Part shown: positions 24,628 to 32,976 of the stretch, in pieces
Layout of the letters: every line of letters begins with the position of its first letter
Position numbering within the stretch: the stretch's first letter is position 1
Origin: Terriglobia bacterium
GTDB lineage: Bacteria; Acidobacteriota; Terriglobia; Terriglobales; Acidobacteriaceae
Length of the DNA: 64,000 nt
Direction: 5' to 3'
NCBI GenBank assembly: GCA_020073385.1
Contig: JAIQFH010000008.1
Coordinates: 1 to 64,000, forward strand
Program-made: the position numbers and the translations under genes
Notes under the pieces: model-generated
What the model saw: the letters and a program-made list of their open reading frames with translations, nothing else
Databases searched by the model: none
Told to the model about the DNA's origin: nothing

Positions 24628-25284
24628 TTAGCGCTTCGAGGAGGCGATGGTGGCCAGCAGGCTGTCATCGGCGCCGACGTCTGCAAGGCGCTTTCGGGTG
24701 CTGGTGCTGAGAGCGAAATCAACTCCGTAGGTATTGACCAGGGTCGCCATGCGTTTGCTGGTAATCCCACCGTTGAGTCCGGTTTCCACTTCGCCGAATG
24801 AGAATGGCGGCGGCTTGTTCGTTTTCGTCTGTTTCGGTATTGTCGTGGATGCCTCGGATGCATGCCAGTCGGCTTCCTTGGCAGAGATCGAGCCCTCCGA
24901 CAGCATCTCGGAAAGGTGAGTCTGCGCAGTCTGCGCGTGCTTGAGATCTTTATCGCCCTGTTTGGCGGCCTTCCTGTACCACTTCGCCGCTTCTGAAGGA
25001 TCCTTCTCCGTGTTAATCCCCTTCTGGTACATGTACCCCAACACGACCTGTGCACTTGTGTAGCCCTGGAGTGCGGACCTTTTTAGCCACTCCATCCCTT
25101 TGGTGGAGTCCTTGCCGACGCCCTTTCCTTCGGAATAGGCATCGGCCAAATCGAATTGCGCTTTGGCATCTCCCGCCTCGGCCTTGTGACGAAGTGCATC
25201 GAAGTCGGCCGTCTGGGCCGAAACCAAAGCTGTCGCCAAGGCCACGGAGGCGACATGCATGATGAATTTGAGCCGAAGAAGCAT
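24628..25284 (-). CDS. Exported Sel1-repeat protein
   Basis: A 218-residue protein with an N-terminal signal segment (FIMHVASVALATALVSAQ). Two Sel1 repeats follow: DAKAQFDLADAYSEGKGVGKD and YTSAQVVLGYMYQKGINTEKD, each closing with the EWLKRSA / KWYRKAA helix. The C-terminal ~90 residues are low-complexity and end in TLVNTYGVDFALSTSTRKRL. Sel1 repeats act as protein-protein scaffolds. The frame stays open far upstream, but that part lies opposite the kinase gene at 25432 and is not expected to be coding. Divergent from that kinase with ~150 bases between. Confidence 0.75.
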   Translation of the reverse strand: MLLRLKFIMHVASVALATALVSAQTADFDALRHKAEAGDAKAQFDLADAYSEGKGVGKDSTKGMEWLKRSALQGYTSAQVVLGYMYQKGINTEKDPSEAAKWYRKAAKQGDKDLKHAQTAQTHLSEMLSEGSISAKEADWHASEASTTIPKQTKTNKPPPFSFGEVETGLNGGITSKRMATLVNTYGVDFALSTSTRKRLADVGADDSLLATIASSKR

Positions 25285-25431
25285 GAGTACAGGAGCGCCG
25301 GTTGAGTTCCGAAGCCATTCTCTGCGTTTGTGCGTCCGGTTGGCAAGCTCTTGACACGCGGCAGGTTCTGCATGAGCATTCTTTTCATTGCGTGCTCGCC
25401 AGCTCACGGCCGGATCTGTCAGCGTGAACCG

Positions 25432-27180
25432 ATGAAATATTGTCCCTCGTGCCATAAAACCTATCCGGGCGACTACAACGTGTGTCCGGCGGATCAAACC
25501 GGACTGCAAAGTAGCCATGAGTTTCAGCCCGGAATGATCATCCGCAAAAAATACGAGATCCTCGCGCGGATTGGCATTGGCGGAATGGGAGCTGTCTACA
25601 AAGGACGACACGTCACGTTCAACGAGCTCTGCGCCATCAAGGTCGTCAATGATTCGATCGCGGGCGATGCGAACTTCCTGCAGCGGTTTCAGACCGAAGC
25701 GGTTGTAACCCGGAAACTGCGACATCCGAATGCGGTGCGCGTGGATGACTTTGACTACACGGATGACGGCCGCCCGTTCATCGTCATGGAGTTGGTGGAA
25801 GGACGGAACGTTGGGGAAATCCTTCAGGCCGAAGGACCCTTGCGTGTGCCGCGAGCCGTTCGTATCGCCACCCAGGCGGCGCTGGCGCTCGGAGCCGCGC
25901 ACAAACTTGGCTTCGTTCACCGGGACATCAAGCCGGGGAACATCATTCTCACTACGGATGAACTGGGACAGGAAACCGCCAAGGTTCTGGATTTCGGGAT
26001 AGCCAAGTTACGTCAGTCCGTCGGAGACACACAATCGGGAATGACCATGACCGGCATGGTTGTGGGTACGCCGCTGTACATGTCGCCGGAGCAGTTCATG
26101 GGGAAGAAGGCGGGCGAAGAGATTGACGGCCGCACTGATCTTTACTCGCTTGGCGTCGTGCTGTATCAGATGGTCACCGCGAGGCTGCCCTTTGAGGGCG
26201 ACACTCTGTACTCCATCATGATGCAGCACATGCAGGGAACGGTGCGCCCGCCAGATGAACTTGTGCCGGAGTTGAATATTCCTCCGGCACTTTCGAAAGT
26301 AATTCTGAAATCGATTGCTAAGGCGCGCGAGTCGCGCTTTCAAAGTGCGGAAGAATTTATTGCTGCCCTGGAGCAGGTGGGAAGCGATACTCCTTCCAGT
26401 GTGAGAGTTGAAATGCCTCTTGCGGGCTTTTCAGGTGCGGCCCCCAGTCCTGCAAGTACTGGCTCGCAGGATGTGAAGGCGCCGCCCACGCCCCAGCCCA
26501 TTCAATCAGACCAGGCATCGATTACACCTCCTTCTTCCGCGTCAGTCACTCTGCAATCGCCGGGCGTCACGCCCGCGGCTTATGTTCCCTCCGCGCCGTC
26601 CACCCAGCCGCCCTTGCCCAAAAGCGCCGCGCAGCACGTCTTCGTCCAGCAAAGGACATTCAAGGCGAGGAACATTCTGGTGCTGATTGGACTGTGTCTG
26701 GCGCTTGTAGTGATTGCGGGAGTCGGCTATCTCAAGTACCGGACCCTCCAGCGCACGAAGATCGAGAACGCGGTGGTGGAAAGCCTCAAGAACGCAACGT
26801 CGCCCGCCGTCCGTGCGGCGCACATTAAGGTGTCCGTGTCTGACACCGGCGAGGTCATACTCGACGGGGTCGTGCCGAGCATGGTGGATTCGACTACTGC
26901 GACATCTTTGTCCGCCATGGTTGCAGGAGTGACCCGGGTCAACAATCGACTCCAGGTGGTTCCTCCCATAGCTCCACCTCCGAATGTGAATAACACCGAC
27001 AACTCGGATTCCTTAGTCAACAAAGGTATGGCCTCTCTTGATGCCGGCGATTACACAACCGCAATCGACTGCTTCACCAAAGCGGCGAATGATCCGAACA
27101 ACAAAAGCGCTAAAGGATTGCTTGAGACGGCACGGCGGGCACAGAAGACAGAGGAAGAGTTGCTGAAGAAGCGGCGCTAG
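25432..27180 (+). CDS. Ser/Thr kinase with Zn-ribbon, TM, BON and TPR domains
   Basis: A 582-residue receptor kinase. The N-terminal zinc ribbon MKYCPSCHKTYPG ... CPADQ supports ATG 25432. The kinase domain (about residues 35-300) has GIGGMGAVY, AIKVV, HRDIKPGN, DFGIA and SPEQ. A Pro-rich linker leads to one membrane segment (ILVLIGLCLALVVIAGVGYL, ~residue 410). Outside follow a BON-like domain (GEVILDGVVPSMVD ... VNNRLQVV) and a short TPR-like pair (ASLDAGDYTTAIDCFTKAA). BON domains bind phospholipid or envelope components, so this kinase may sense the envelope. No phosphatase lies next to it. Confidence 0.9.
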   Translation: MKYCPSCHKTYPGDYNVCPADQTGLQSSHEFQPGMIIRKKYEILARIGIGGMGAVYKGRHVTFNELCAIKVVNDSIAGDANFLQRFQTEAVVTRKLRHPNAVRVDDFDYTDDGRPFIVMELVEGRNVGEILQAEGPLRVPRAVRIATQAALALGAAHKLGFVHRDIKPGNIILTTDELGQETAKVLDFGIAKLRQSVGDTQSGMTMTGMVVGTPLYMSPEQFMGKKAGEEIDGRTDLYSLGVVLYQMVTARLPFEGDTLYSIMMQHMQGTVRPPDELVPELNIPPALSKVILKSIAKARESRFQSAEEFIAALEQVGSDTPSSVRVEMPLAGFSGAAPSPASTGSQDVKAPPTPQPIQSDQASITPPSSASVTLQSPGVTPAAYVPSAPSTQPPLPKSAAQHVFVQQRTFKARNILVLIGLCLALVVIAGVGYLKYRTLQRTKIENAVVESLKNATSPAVRAAHIKVSVSDTGEVILDGVVPSMVDSTTATSLSAMVAGVTRVNNRLQVVPPIAPPPNVNNTDNSDSLVNKGMASLDAGDYTTAIDCFTKAANDPNNKSAKGLLETARRAQKTEEELLKKRR

Positions 27181-27235
27181 TGGACTGTGAGCAGAAGGCG
27201 TTAGTGGTGGAGACCCGGCGGTCCCATATTCAACA

Positions 27236-27415
27236 AACTTAACCACGGTAAAGGCATTTTGCTTTTCTCCGCGCTCTCTGCGGACCTTCTCGGCGAGCTC
27301 CGCGATCTAAGCCTCTGCTTTCCCGTCAGTCTGGCCAAAACCCCAAAACGCAGAGGCCGCCGAGGACCCCCGCCGAGTTCGCGGAGAAAAAGCTATTTGA
27401 CGACACGGTTCACCT
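27236..27415. repeat. Long imperfect inverted repeat (MITE/REP-like)
   Basis: In the 310-base gap between two convergent genes, GCTTTTCTCCGCG (27261-27273) pairs with CGCGGAGAAAAAGC (27380-27393), and CCTCTGC (27312-27318) with GCAGAGG (27350-27356). The flanks are weakly complementary out to about 27236 and 27415. It has the size and shape of a non-coding miniature element or an extended REP. It could also end transcripts from both sides. Copy number elsewhere in the genome cannot be judged here. Confidence 0.6.
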
Positions 27416-27490
27416 TCTGCCAACAACCCAACCGCTCGAACCTACCAACGAAATCTATGCGACAGGTTTTTTGGCGTCCGTTACTCAGCA

Positions 27491-28084
27491 CTACCCGACA
27501 GCATTTCCCCGCACCAGTACCGGCGCAGGCTGCACAGCTGGTTGGATAGCTTGCACCACGTTTTGCGGCACTGCGATGGCACCACCGAATGAACTGAAGG
27601 CGCTTTGCAGTTGATTGGCCAAGTAAGGCGCGAACATGACAGCTCCGCTGAAAAGGTAATAGATCACGGATTTCATGTCCGCCAGGTTTACCGTGCCCGC
27701 GAACGCGGAGTAGAGAAAGTAGTAGCCGAAGCCGAGAAAGACCCCCAGGATATTCAGCAGTCCCAGAAGCGCCATCAGCCGGCTAGAACTCGCGACCATC
27801 AGTGGCTTGACTCCCGGAGGAAGTGGATCGGGCTGATTGCCGGCTTCCTCCGACAAAGCGTCGCCGAGGAACCAGTTCTGGCTACGCAAGAGTCCGACGA
27901 CAATGAACACAAATGCAAAACCCAGGATCAGAGTCATGATACAAAACGCCGCCCAGAAGACCGTTGCCTTTGAAACTCCAAAGTTAGCGGGAGCGGGCGC
28001 TACCGGCTGCTGGGCCCATGCCATAGCGGGGCTCAACAAAGCGCCAACCAGAAAAGTCAAAGCGGGCTTGATTCGGACTTTCAT
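27491..28084 (-). CDS. Inner-membrane protein, three TM segments after a signal peptide
   Basis: A 197-residue membrane protein of unrecognised family. A signal peptide (ALTFLVGALLSPAMAWAQQ) is followed by a membrane segment (VFWAAFCIMTLILGFAFVFIVVG has the core), a soluble loop, and two more segments around residues 103-128 and 138-155. The C-terminus is Val/Pro/Gln-rich. ATG 28084 has GGAGGATTCC upstream. Convergent with the kinase gene. No catalytic motif was seen; function unknown. Confidence 0.7.
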   Translation of the reverse strand: MKVRIKPALTFLVGALLSPAMAWAQQPVAPAPANFGVSKATVFWAAFCIMTLILGFAFVFIVVGLLRSQNWFLGDALSEEAGNQPDPLPPGVKPLMVASSSRLMALLGLLNILGVFLGFGYYFLYSAFAGTVNLADMKSVIYYLFSGAVMFAPYLANQLQSAFSSFGGAIAVPQNVVQAIQPAVQPAPVLVRGNAVG

Positions 28085-28154
28085 TGGAATCCTCCACCAC
28101 GTAATTTGCGCTGTTCAGGAGAAAGGGGATCTCTCCGGGGCATCGACATCAATC

Positions 28155-29195
28155 TCAAGCCGGAACGCTATCGGTTCGGGCCAGATAACTACTGTTTACC
28201 CACAGGGAATCGGCCGAATCAATTCGGCTCCAACCATTCTGCTCCTGATACACATAGAGAGAAGTTCCCATGCTCAATGTGTTCCGAACTATACCGGACA
28301 ACGAAGGGAGGCTGCGGACGTTAAGCGCGCTGGCCGTAACCCGCGCCGCATATTGCGCGGCCACCTTAGCCGTCCCGCTGCTCCTTATCAGGAAGTGATT
28401 GTCGACCCAGCTTGCTTTGGATGGATCGATCGCGCTCCACCCATCGCGATCTTCGTACACGCTGACGTCTACGCCGCGACTCAATTGCTTGCTGACCATG
28501 GCGCTAGTAGTCGGTTGAGCGCGCACGTTGAGCGTATCCACTCCCACTTCCGCCGTGTATAGGACCTGCGCCTGTTGCGCAGGAGTCTGTCCGCGAGAGG
28601 CTGCCGCAAACGCCGCCAATTGCTGTTTGATTAGAGGGATGAAATTTGCTTCCGCAGCGGCGACCGTATTGCCCGAGAAGAACACAGTGCCAGGACAAGT
28701 TTTCGTAGTCCCGGTCCCATTGGTGCGCACCCCGGTGTTGAGGTCGTACCAATGGTGATACACACAACTGTTTGAGTCAGGGGACAGATTGAATCTCTTA
28801 CACAGCAGCGCGAAGACCTTAATAATGCAATCACGATGCTGAGGGGTCATGGAATCGAGCCCGTCGAAATTGCCCACATTCTCGACGCAGATTCCGTTGC
28901 GGTTGGCGCCCTTGATCCCGGCCGGGACCGTATCGATCGATCGACACACGGCCACCGTGCCATCGGGAAAGGTCGTCAGGTTTTGCGCGATCTCGGAGAA
29001 ACCTCTCTCCAGGTGTGCTCGTTCCATGGCCCCGAGAAGGTCAAAATGATTGGTCTGATGAAAGTTCTCGTATGAGGGAACAAAGGTGTGGTGACACTGC
29101 ACGAGCTGGATGACGCGGCTGAACGAAGATGTATCTAGCCACGATGCAAATTCCGGAACATCACATAAAATGAATTTTCCCTGTTGTTGTCTCAT
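28155..29195 (-). CDS. N-acetylmuramoyl-L-alanine amidase-like protein with two SH3 domains
   Basis: A 346-residue peptidoglycan-active protein. The amidase_2/PGRP-like domain covers about residues 25-195: a metal-ligand His region QCHHTFVPSY near residue 33, NGICVENVGNF near 100, and YHHWYD ... KTCPGTVFF near 145-170. Two bacterial SH3 domains follow, each with the LNVR start and a W near the end (DTLNVRAQP, ASALNVRSLP). It would cut the amide between muramic acid and the stem peptide. No signal peptide is visible, so export must be by another route (phage-type lysis, T6SS or none). Neighbours do not settle this. Confidence 0.8.
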   Translation of the reverse strand: MRQQQGKFILCDVPEFASWLDTSSFSRVIQLVQCHHTFVPSYENFHQTNHFDLLGAMERAHLERGFSEIAQNLTTFPDGTVAVCRSIDTVPAGIKGANRNGICVENVGNFDGLDSMTPQHRDCIIKVFALLCKRFNLSPDSNSCVYHHWYDLNTGVRTNGTGTTKTCPGTVFFSGNTVAAAEANFIPLIKQQLAAFAAASRGQTPAQQAQVLYTAEVGVDTLNVRAQPTTSAMVSKQLSRGVDVSVYEDRDGWSAIDPSKASWVDNHFLIRSSGTAKVAAQYAARVTASALNVRSLPSLSGIVRNTLSMGTSLYVYQEQNGWSRIDSADSLWVNSSYLARTDSVPA

Positions 29196-29314
29196 GGCTG
29201 TTCTACCTGGCGGGCCCGCCTTCCGATCATGCCGCTATGGAAATCGGTGAACTCTGCCACGGATCAAATCCTCCTCCTTACTACTTCACTCGAAAGACAT
29301 GCGCCAGGGATGGA

Positions 29315-31027
29315 TCACGATCCCTGACTGAATGCTTCCTTCACGACTTGTGATTCGGTCTGATCGGCAGCGGACTGCTGTTCTTCCAGCGTTTTGGCCG
29401 CGTTGTTATCCGGAGACGGAGGCGGAACATCCGAGGGTACGGTTTTCGTGTCAGGAGCCTTCGGCAATCCGTTCTGACCTTGCTTTGAGGAAAGATCCTT
29501 CATGCCGTTGTCTAACTGCTCCTCGAACTTGTTGTGCATTTCCTGCAGGTCATCGACACCGATTGCGATTTCCTGACCCGCAGCGCAATCCGACTTTTTG
29601 CTTGCGGAAACAGTAGCTGTCACCTTGCGATCCTCGTCGGGAGTATCGGAAGTTCGCTTGATGACGTCGCCCGCAGTCAACTGGCACTCCTGGCCATTCG
29701 ACGAAACCGTGAGATCGCTGGCAACAATGAAGGTGTGCCGGGCTGGATCGAGCGCAGCCGGAACATCTTGCGACGTTGTGGCGGCAGGACTCTCCTGGCT
29801 ACCGGAGGAAGACTGCTGTGCCTCAGCTTGCTGCGCCGCAAGTTGGGCCTTTACTTCCTCGGCAATGGCTTCCTTCACTTCGGGAGTCAGAGTGACGGGG
29901 CCAGAGTTCGTGGCGGAGTTGTCATCGCCCGAGGGCTGCGACTGTTGCTGATCTCCTCCTCCATTGTCGCTGTTAGCGGCTGCGGCCCTAGCCGCCGCCC
30001 GGGCTTCATACGCAGCCTGCAGATTCGTCGCGATGAGGTAGTCCGTCAGCCAGAACGCCGCTGAGGGGTAGACAGGATACGGCGCAAAATAACCGCCGTA
30101 GTATCCGTACCAAGGTGAATGTCCCCAGCCCCAGCCGTAGTACACCGGCGCCGGCCAGGGATTGTAGGCCCAGCCGTAGTACACCGGAGCGTAATAATAC
30201 GCGGGATGATATCGGTAGTAGCAGCAATAGCCACCATACGAATAGGAACGATAGACGTGGGTATAGGTGACGTGATTGACCACCACGGTCCGCGACACAT
30301 ACGTGTTACGGCCTCGGGTGACATACGCGCGTTGAACATAGCCAGAATTCCGTCCTGTGGTGACGACACGAGCGCCGTTATGGGTGCTGACAATCGTGCG
30401 GCTGCCATTCATTCCGTGGTTAATCTGCATGCCGTTACGATTGATGGTGCGAATTTGTCCGTTCGGGCGAATTACCGCGGACCCACCGCCGCGAAGGCTA
30501 ACTTGCCGGCCGGGCAGAGGGCGGTTCACCGGGTTCATCCGGGTCGCCATCCTGCCATTGGCATTTGCATTTGCATTTCCCATCGGCCCGTGAGCATTGC
30601 CCATCGTTCCGGGCCGATTCATGTTTCCAGAAGTTCCGGGCCTGCCCATAGTCGTCGATCCTGGTCTCCCCGTAGTTCCAGTGTTCGTCCTTCCGCCCAT
30701 GGTGTTGTTGTTCGGCCGATATCCCATGTTGGTGTTCGGGCGATTGCCCATGTTGGTGTTCGGACGATTCCCCATGGTGGTGTTCGGCCTGTTTCCCATG
30801 CCGGTTGAGGGCCTGGTATTCATAGGCGGACGATTCGTGGGCGCAGTCCGGTTGACTGGCGCATGCTGAGCCGGCGCGCTCATGTGAGGTGCCGGCGCGG
30901 GTCTGGGCGGGGGCGATGAACTACCCTTCTTGTCATGTTGGCCCTCGGCTACGGCAATCAATCCGGCCAGCACAATGAACAAGACCAAACTCCGAACTAC
31001 TGTCCCACGGCTTCCGACTGGATTCAT
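29315..31027 (-). CDS. Secreted Asn/Gly-repeat and Tyr-rich surface protein
   Basis: A 570-residue exported protein. ATG 31027 has a good AGGAG and gives a signal peptide (SLVLFIVLAGLIAVAEG). Residues ~50-150 are low-complexity with about four tandem NRPNTNMG-type octapeptides. A central part (about 260-340) is very rich in Tyr/Trp/Gly (YGYYGGYFAPYPVYP). The C-terminal ~170 residues contain an ordered domain (HTFIVASDLTVSSNGQECQL) that may be an SH3/OB-like fold, then an acidic tail. I do not recognise the family. Features suggest an extracellular or periplasmic structural protein. Confidence 0.65.
   Translation of the reverse strand: MNPVGSRGTVVRSLVLFIVLAGLIAVAEGQHDKKGSSSPPPRPAPAPHMSAPAQHAPVNRTAPTNRPPMNTRPSTGMGNRPNTTMGNRPNTNMGNRPNTNMGYRPNNNTMGGRTNTGTTGRPGSTTMGRPGTSGNMNRPGTMGNAHGPMGNANANANGRMATRMNPVNRPLPGRQVSLRGGGSAVIRPNGQIRTINRNGMQINHGMNGSRTIVSTHNGARVVTTGRNSGYVQRAYVTRGRNTYVSRTVVVNHVTYTHVYRSYSYGGYCCYYRYHPAYYYAPVYYGWAYNPWPAPVYYGWGWGHSPWYGYYGGYFAPYPVYPSAAFWLTDYLIATNLQAAYEARAAARAAAANSDNGGGDQQQSQPSGDDNSATNSGPVTLTPEVKEAIAEEVKAQLAAQQAEAQQSSSGSQESPAATTSQDVPAALDPARHTFIVASDLTVSSNGQECQLTAGDVIKRTSDTPDEDRKVTATVSASKKSDCAAGQEIAIGVDDLQEMHNKFEEQLDNGMKDLSSKQGQNGLPKAPDTKTVPSDVPPPSPDNNAAKTLEEQQSAADQTESQVVKEAFSQGS
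30696..30818. repeat. 24-bp tandem repeat inside the surface-protein gene
   Basis: About five units of CCCATGTTGGTGTTCGGGCGATTG and variants: 30696-30722 (27 bases), 30723-30746, 30747-30770, 30771-30794 and a diverged 30795-30818. On the minus strand they encode NRPNTNMG octapeptides. Unit number could vary by slippage. Confidence 0.8.
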
Positions 31028-31415
31028 GACAAACTCCTGGCTAAATAGTGATGGCTGGTCAGGCTGCGTTACAAAATTCTGAGCGCCCCGCACAGACGTG
31101 AATCTGCGGACCTCTGAGACGGCCTTCGCCCGTTCAAAACCCTGGACCCCGGGGGGAATCGCCACACAACCCGAACGTCAGCCCGCAAATCTCTTGCGGC
31201 TCGCTCAAAAGAGCGAAACCCGGAAATTCGCGATTCGTTTCGGTCTAGGAGGCGGTGGCGATCAAATCTTCGTCCTGTCCGGGGGAGCAGTCAAGTGTAA
31301 ACGCGCATTCTCCGGCGGATCGGTCAGCCGTTGCCGATGCGGGGTATAATCCTGCCTAAAGGGCACTATTTCGCCTAAATCCGAACCCAATGCTGAAGGG
31401 AACAGCCATCAGGGA
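31028..31415. promoter_or_regulatory. Divergent intergenic region
   Basis: 388 bases between the surface-protein gene (minus) and the tail-anchored protein gene (plus). TATAAT at 31345-31350 could be the -10 box of the plus gene, leaving a ~60-base leader; the -35 position is poor. No gene or clear repeat seen. Confidence 0.4.
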
Positions 31416-32939
31416 ATGAAATTCAGCGAAAAGTACGAACTTCTGGAATCGCTTACCACGGGCGCAGTGGAGACTTTCGTGGCCAATGACAGGGTACGGG
31501 GTGAGCGTGTGCTGGTGCACATCGTGGAATGCGCCCCCCAGAGGCCGGAGCAGACCACCGCGGAGTGGGCACTTGAGTCGTTCCGCAGACTCGCTCCCGA
31601 GCCACCCGGGCCCGTGCTTGAAACGGGGAAATACAGTGGCGCGAAGTACGCTTACGTCGTCACCAAGCCTGCAGACGAGAATATTGTGAAGGCTTGGACC
31701 CGACGATACGAACTTCATGTCGAGGATACGAAAGAGACCAAGGTACAGGCACTGAAGAGGGAAACCAGCGCTCCGGTTGTTACTCCGCCGTTGGCACCCA
31801 CAATCACGCCAAAGGAACCGTCGGCTCCCGGTCAGATGACGCAGCTATTTCGCGATTTCGATTCGCTGGCAAAATCCAAGGCTTCGGAACCCGCCATCCC
31901 ACCGAGTGTTCCTGTGCGACCTGCCCCCTCAACCAGTCTGCCTGGCGAGTCTGGAGTGCATGCGGCAGATCCATGGAATACCTCCAGGCTGAAGGCTGCA
32001 TCACCGCCGAAGGAACCTCCCTTCGCCGTTCCTCCGGTTCCGCCCAAAACAATTGCCCCAGAGTTGCCGCCTCCTGTCGCTCGAGACAATGCAAAGCCCG
32101 GCGAATTTACCAGCTTCTTCCAGGGTCCTTTCCGTGGAGACGGCCCCTCGGACATGCCGGCGTACTCATCACAGCCGGTCGAGCCGGCGAAAAAAAATGT
32201 GGGAGAGTTTACGGCTCTGTTCGGTGGAGCAACGCCTCCAAAATCAACGCCAGCGCCACCCGGCGCCACCGGGCCAAGTTTTACCGGGTTGTTTAAGGAC
32301 TTCGAGGCTCCCCAGCCAACACACAATGTCCCACCGCAGCAGGGCGGCGTCATGCCACCGTCAGTTCAGCCTTTGCCCACTGTGCCGCCGATGAATGCCG
32401 CTCCTGTGCCGGATCCCGTTTTCGCAGCGTCGCCGCCAGTTCCGGTAGCGATTCCAAACCTTCCGACACCGGCGATTCCCCCATCCCCGAGCGTGCCTGC
32501 CGAAAGACCTCTTCCTCAACGGCCGAGTTCTTTGTCAGGAGACGGCGCTACCGGTGCATTCATGCATCACACCGCGGAGCCGACGTCAGTCCCCGTAGAA
32601 GCACCCAGTGGACCGAGTCCGTACACGCAGATCATTTCGCGTTCGAAACTGGCGGCCGCCGAGGAAGGCGAAACCGAGCAAGCGCCTGCCGCGGGTGCAG
32701 GGGCGGGAAAGTTCGCAGCTCCCGCGATGCCCAAAATTCCAGGGGCGGCGCCACCGCCCATCCCGAAGATGCCGAAGGCGCCGCCTATGCCCAAAGTGAA
32801 GGCACCCCCGGCGCCAAAGGCTCCAAAAATCGACGCCCCCGCACCACCGCCTGTGTCGTTGTGGCCGTTGATCATCACACTGACGGTACTTTTCGTCCTC
32901 GCGGTAATACTGGTGCTGTACTTCGTGCTGAGACACTAG
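31416..32939 (+). CDS. Tail-anchored Pro-rich protein with kinase-N-lobe-like domain
   Basis: A 507-residue protein of unknown function. Residues 1-95 resemble the N-lobe of a Hanks kinase (KYELLESLTTGAVETF with a degenerate Gly loop), but no C-lobe, catalytic loop or DFG follows. Residues ~115-480 are Pro/Ala-rich and disordered. They contain four spaced copies of a short motif: GQMTQLFRDF (139-148), GEFTSFFQGP (229-238), GEFTALFG (263-270) and PSFTGLFKDF (287-296). One C-terminal membrane segment (LIITLTVLFVLAVILVLYFV) anchors it. It lies next to the T6SS island and convergent with tssK. It may be a scaffold whose repeated motif docks a partner. Confidence 0.65.
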   Translation: MKFSEKYELLESLTTGAVETFVANDRVRGERVLVHIVECAPQRPEQTTAEWALESFRRLAPEPPGPVLETGKYSGAKYAYVVTKPADENIVKAWTRRYELHVEDTKETKVQALKRETSAPVVTPPLAPTITPKEPSAPGQMTQLFRDFDSLAKSKASEPAIPPSVPVRPAPSTSLPGESGVHAADPWNTSRLKAASPPKEPPFAVPPVPPKTIAPELPPPVARDNAKPGEFTSFFQGPFRGDGPSDMPAYSSQPVEPAKKNVGEFTALFGGATPPKSTPAPPGATGPSFTGLFKDFEAPQPTHNVPPQQGGVMPPSVQPLPTVPPMNAAPVPDPVFAASPPVPVAIPNLPTPAIPPSPSVPAERPLPQRPSSLSGDGATGAFMHHTAEPTSVPVEAPSGPSPYTQIISRSKLAAAEEGETEQAPAAGAGAGKFAAPAMPKIPGAAPPPIPKMPKAPPMPKVKAPPAPKAPKIDAPAPPPVSLWPLIITLTVLFVLAVILVLYFVLRH

Positions 32940-32976
32940 AGGAAAACAACCGCGCGCTGCGAGAGATACTTCAAGA

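Noticed and set aside
25285-25920. Upstream extension of the Sel1-repeat protein
   Set aside because: The extra ~210 codons run opposite the kinase gene starting at 25432; the signal peptide of the Sel1 protein begins at 25284.
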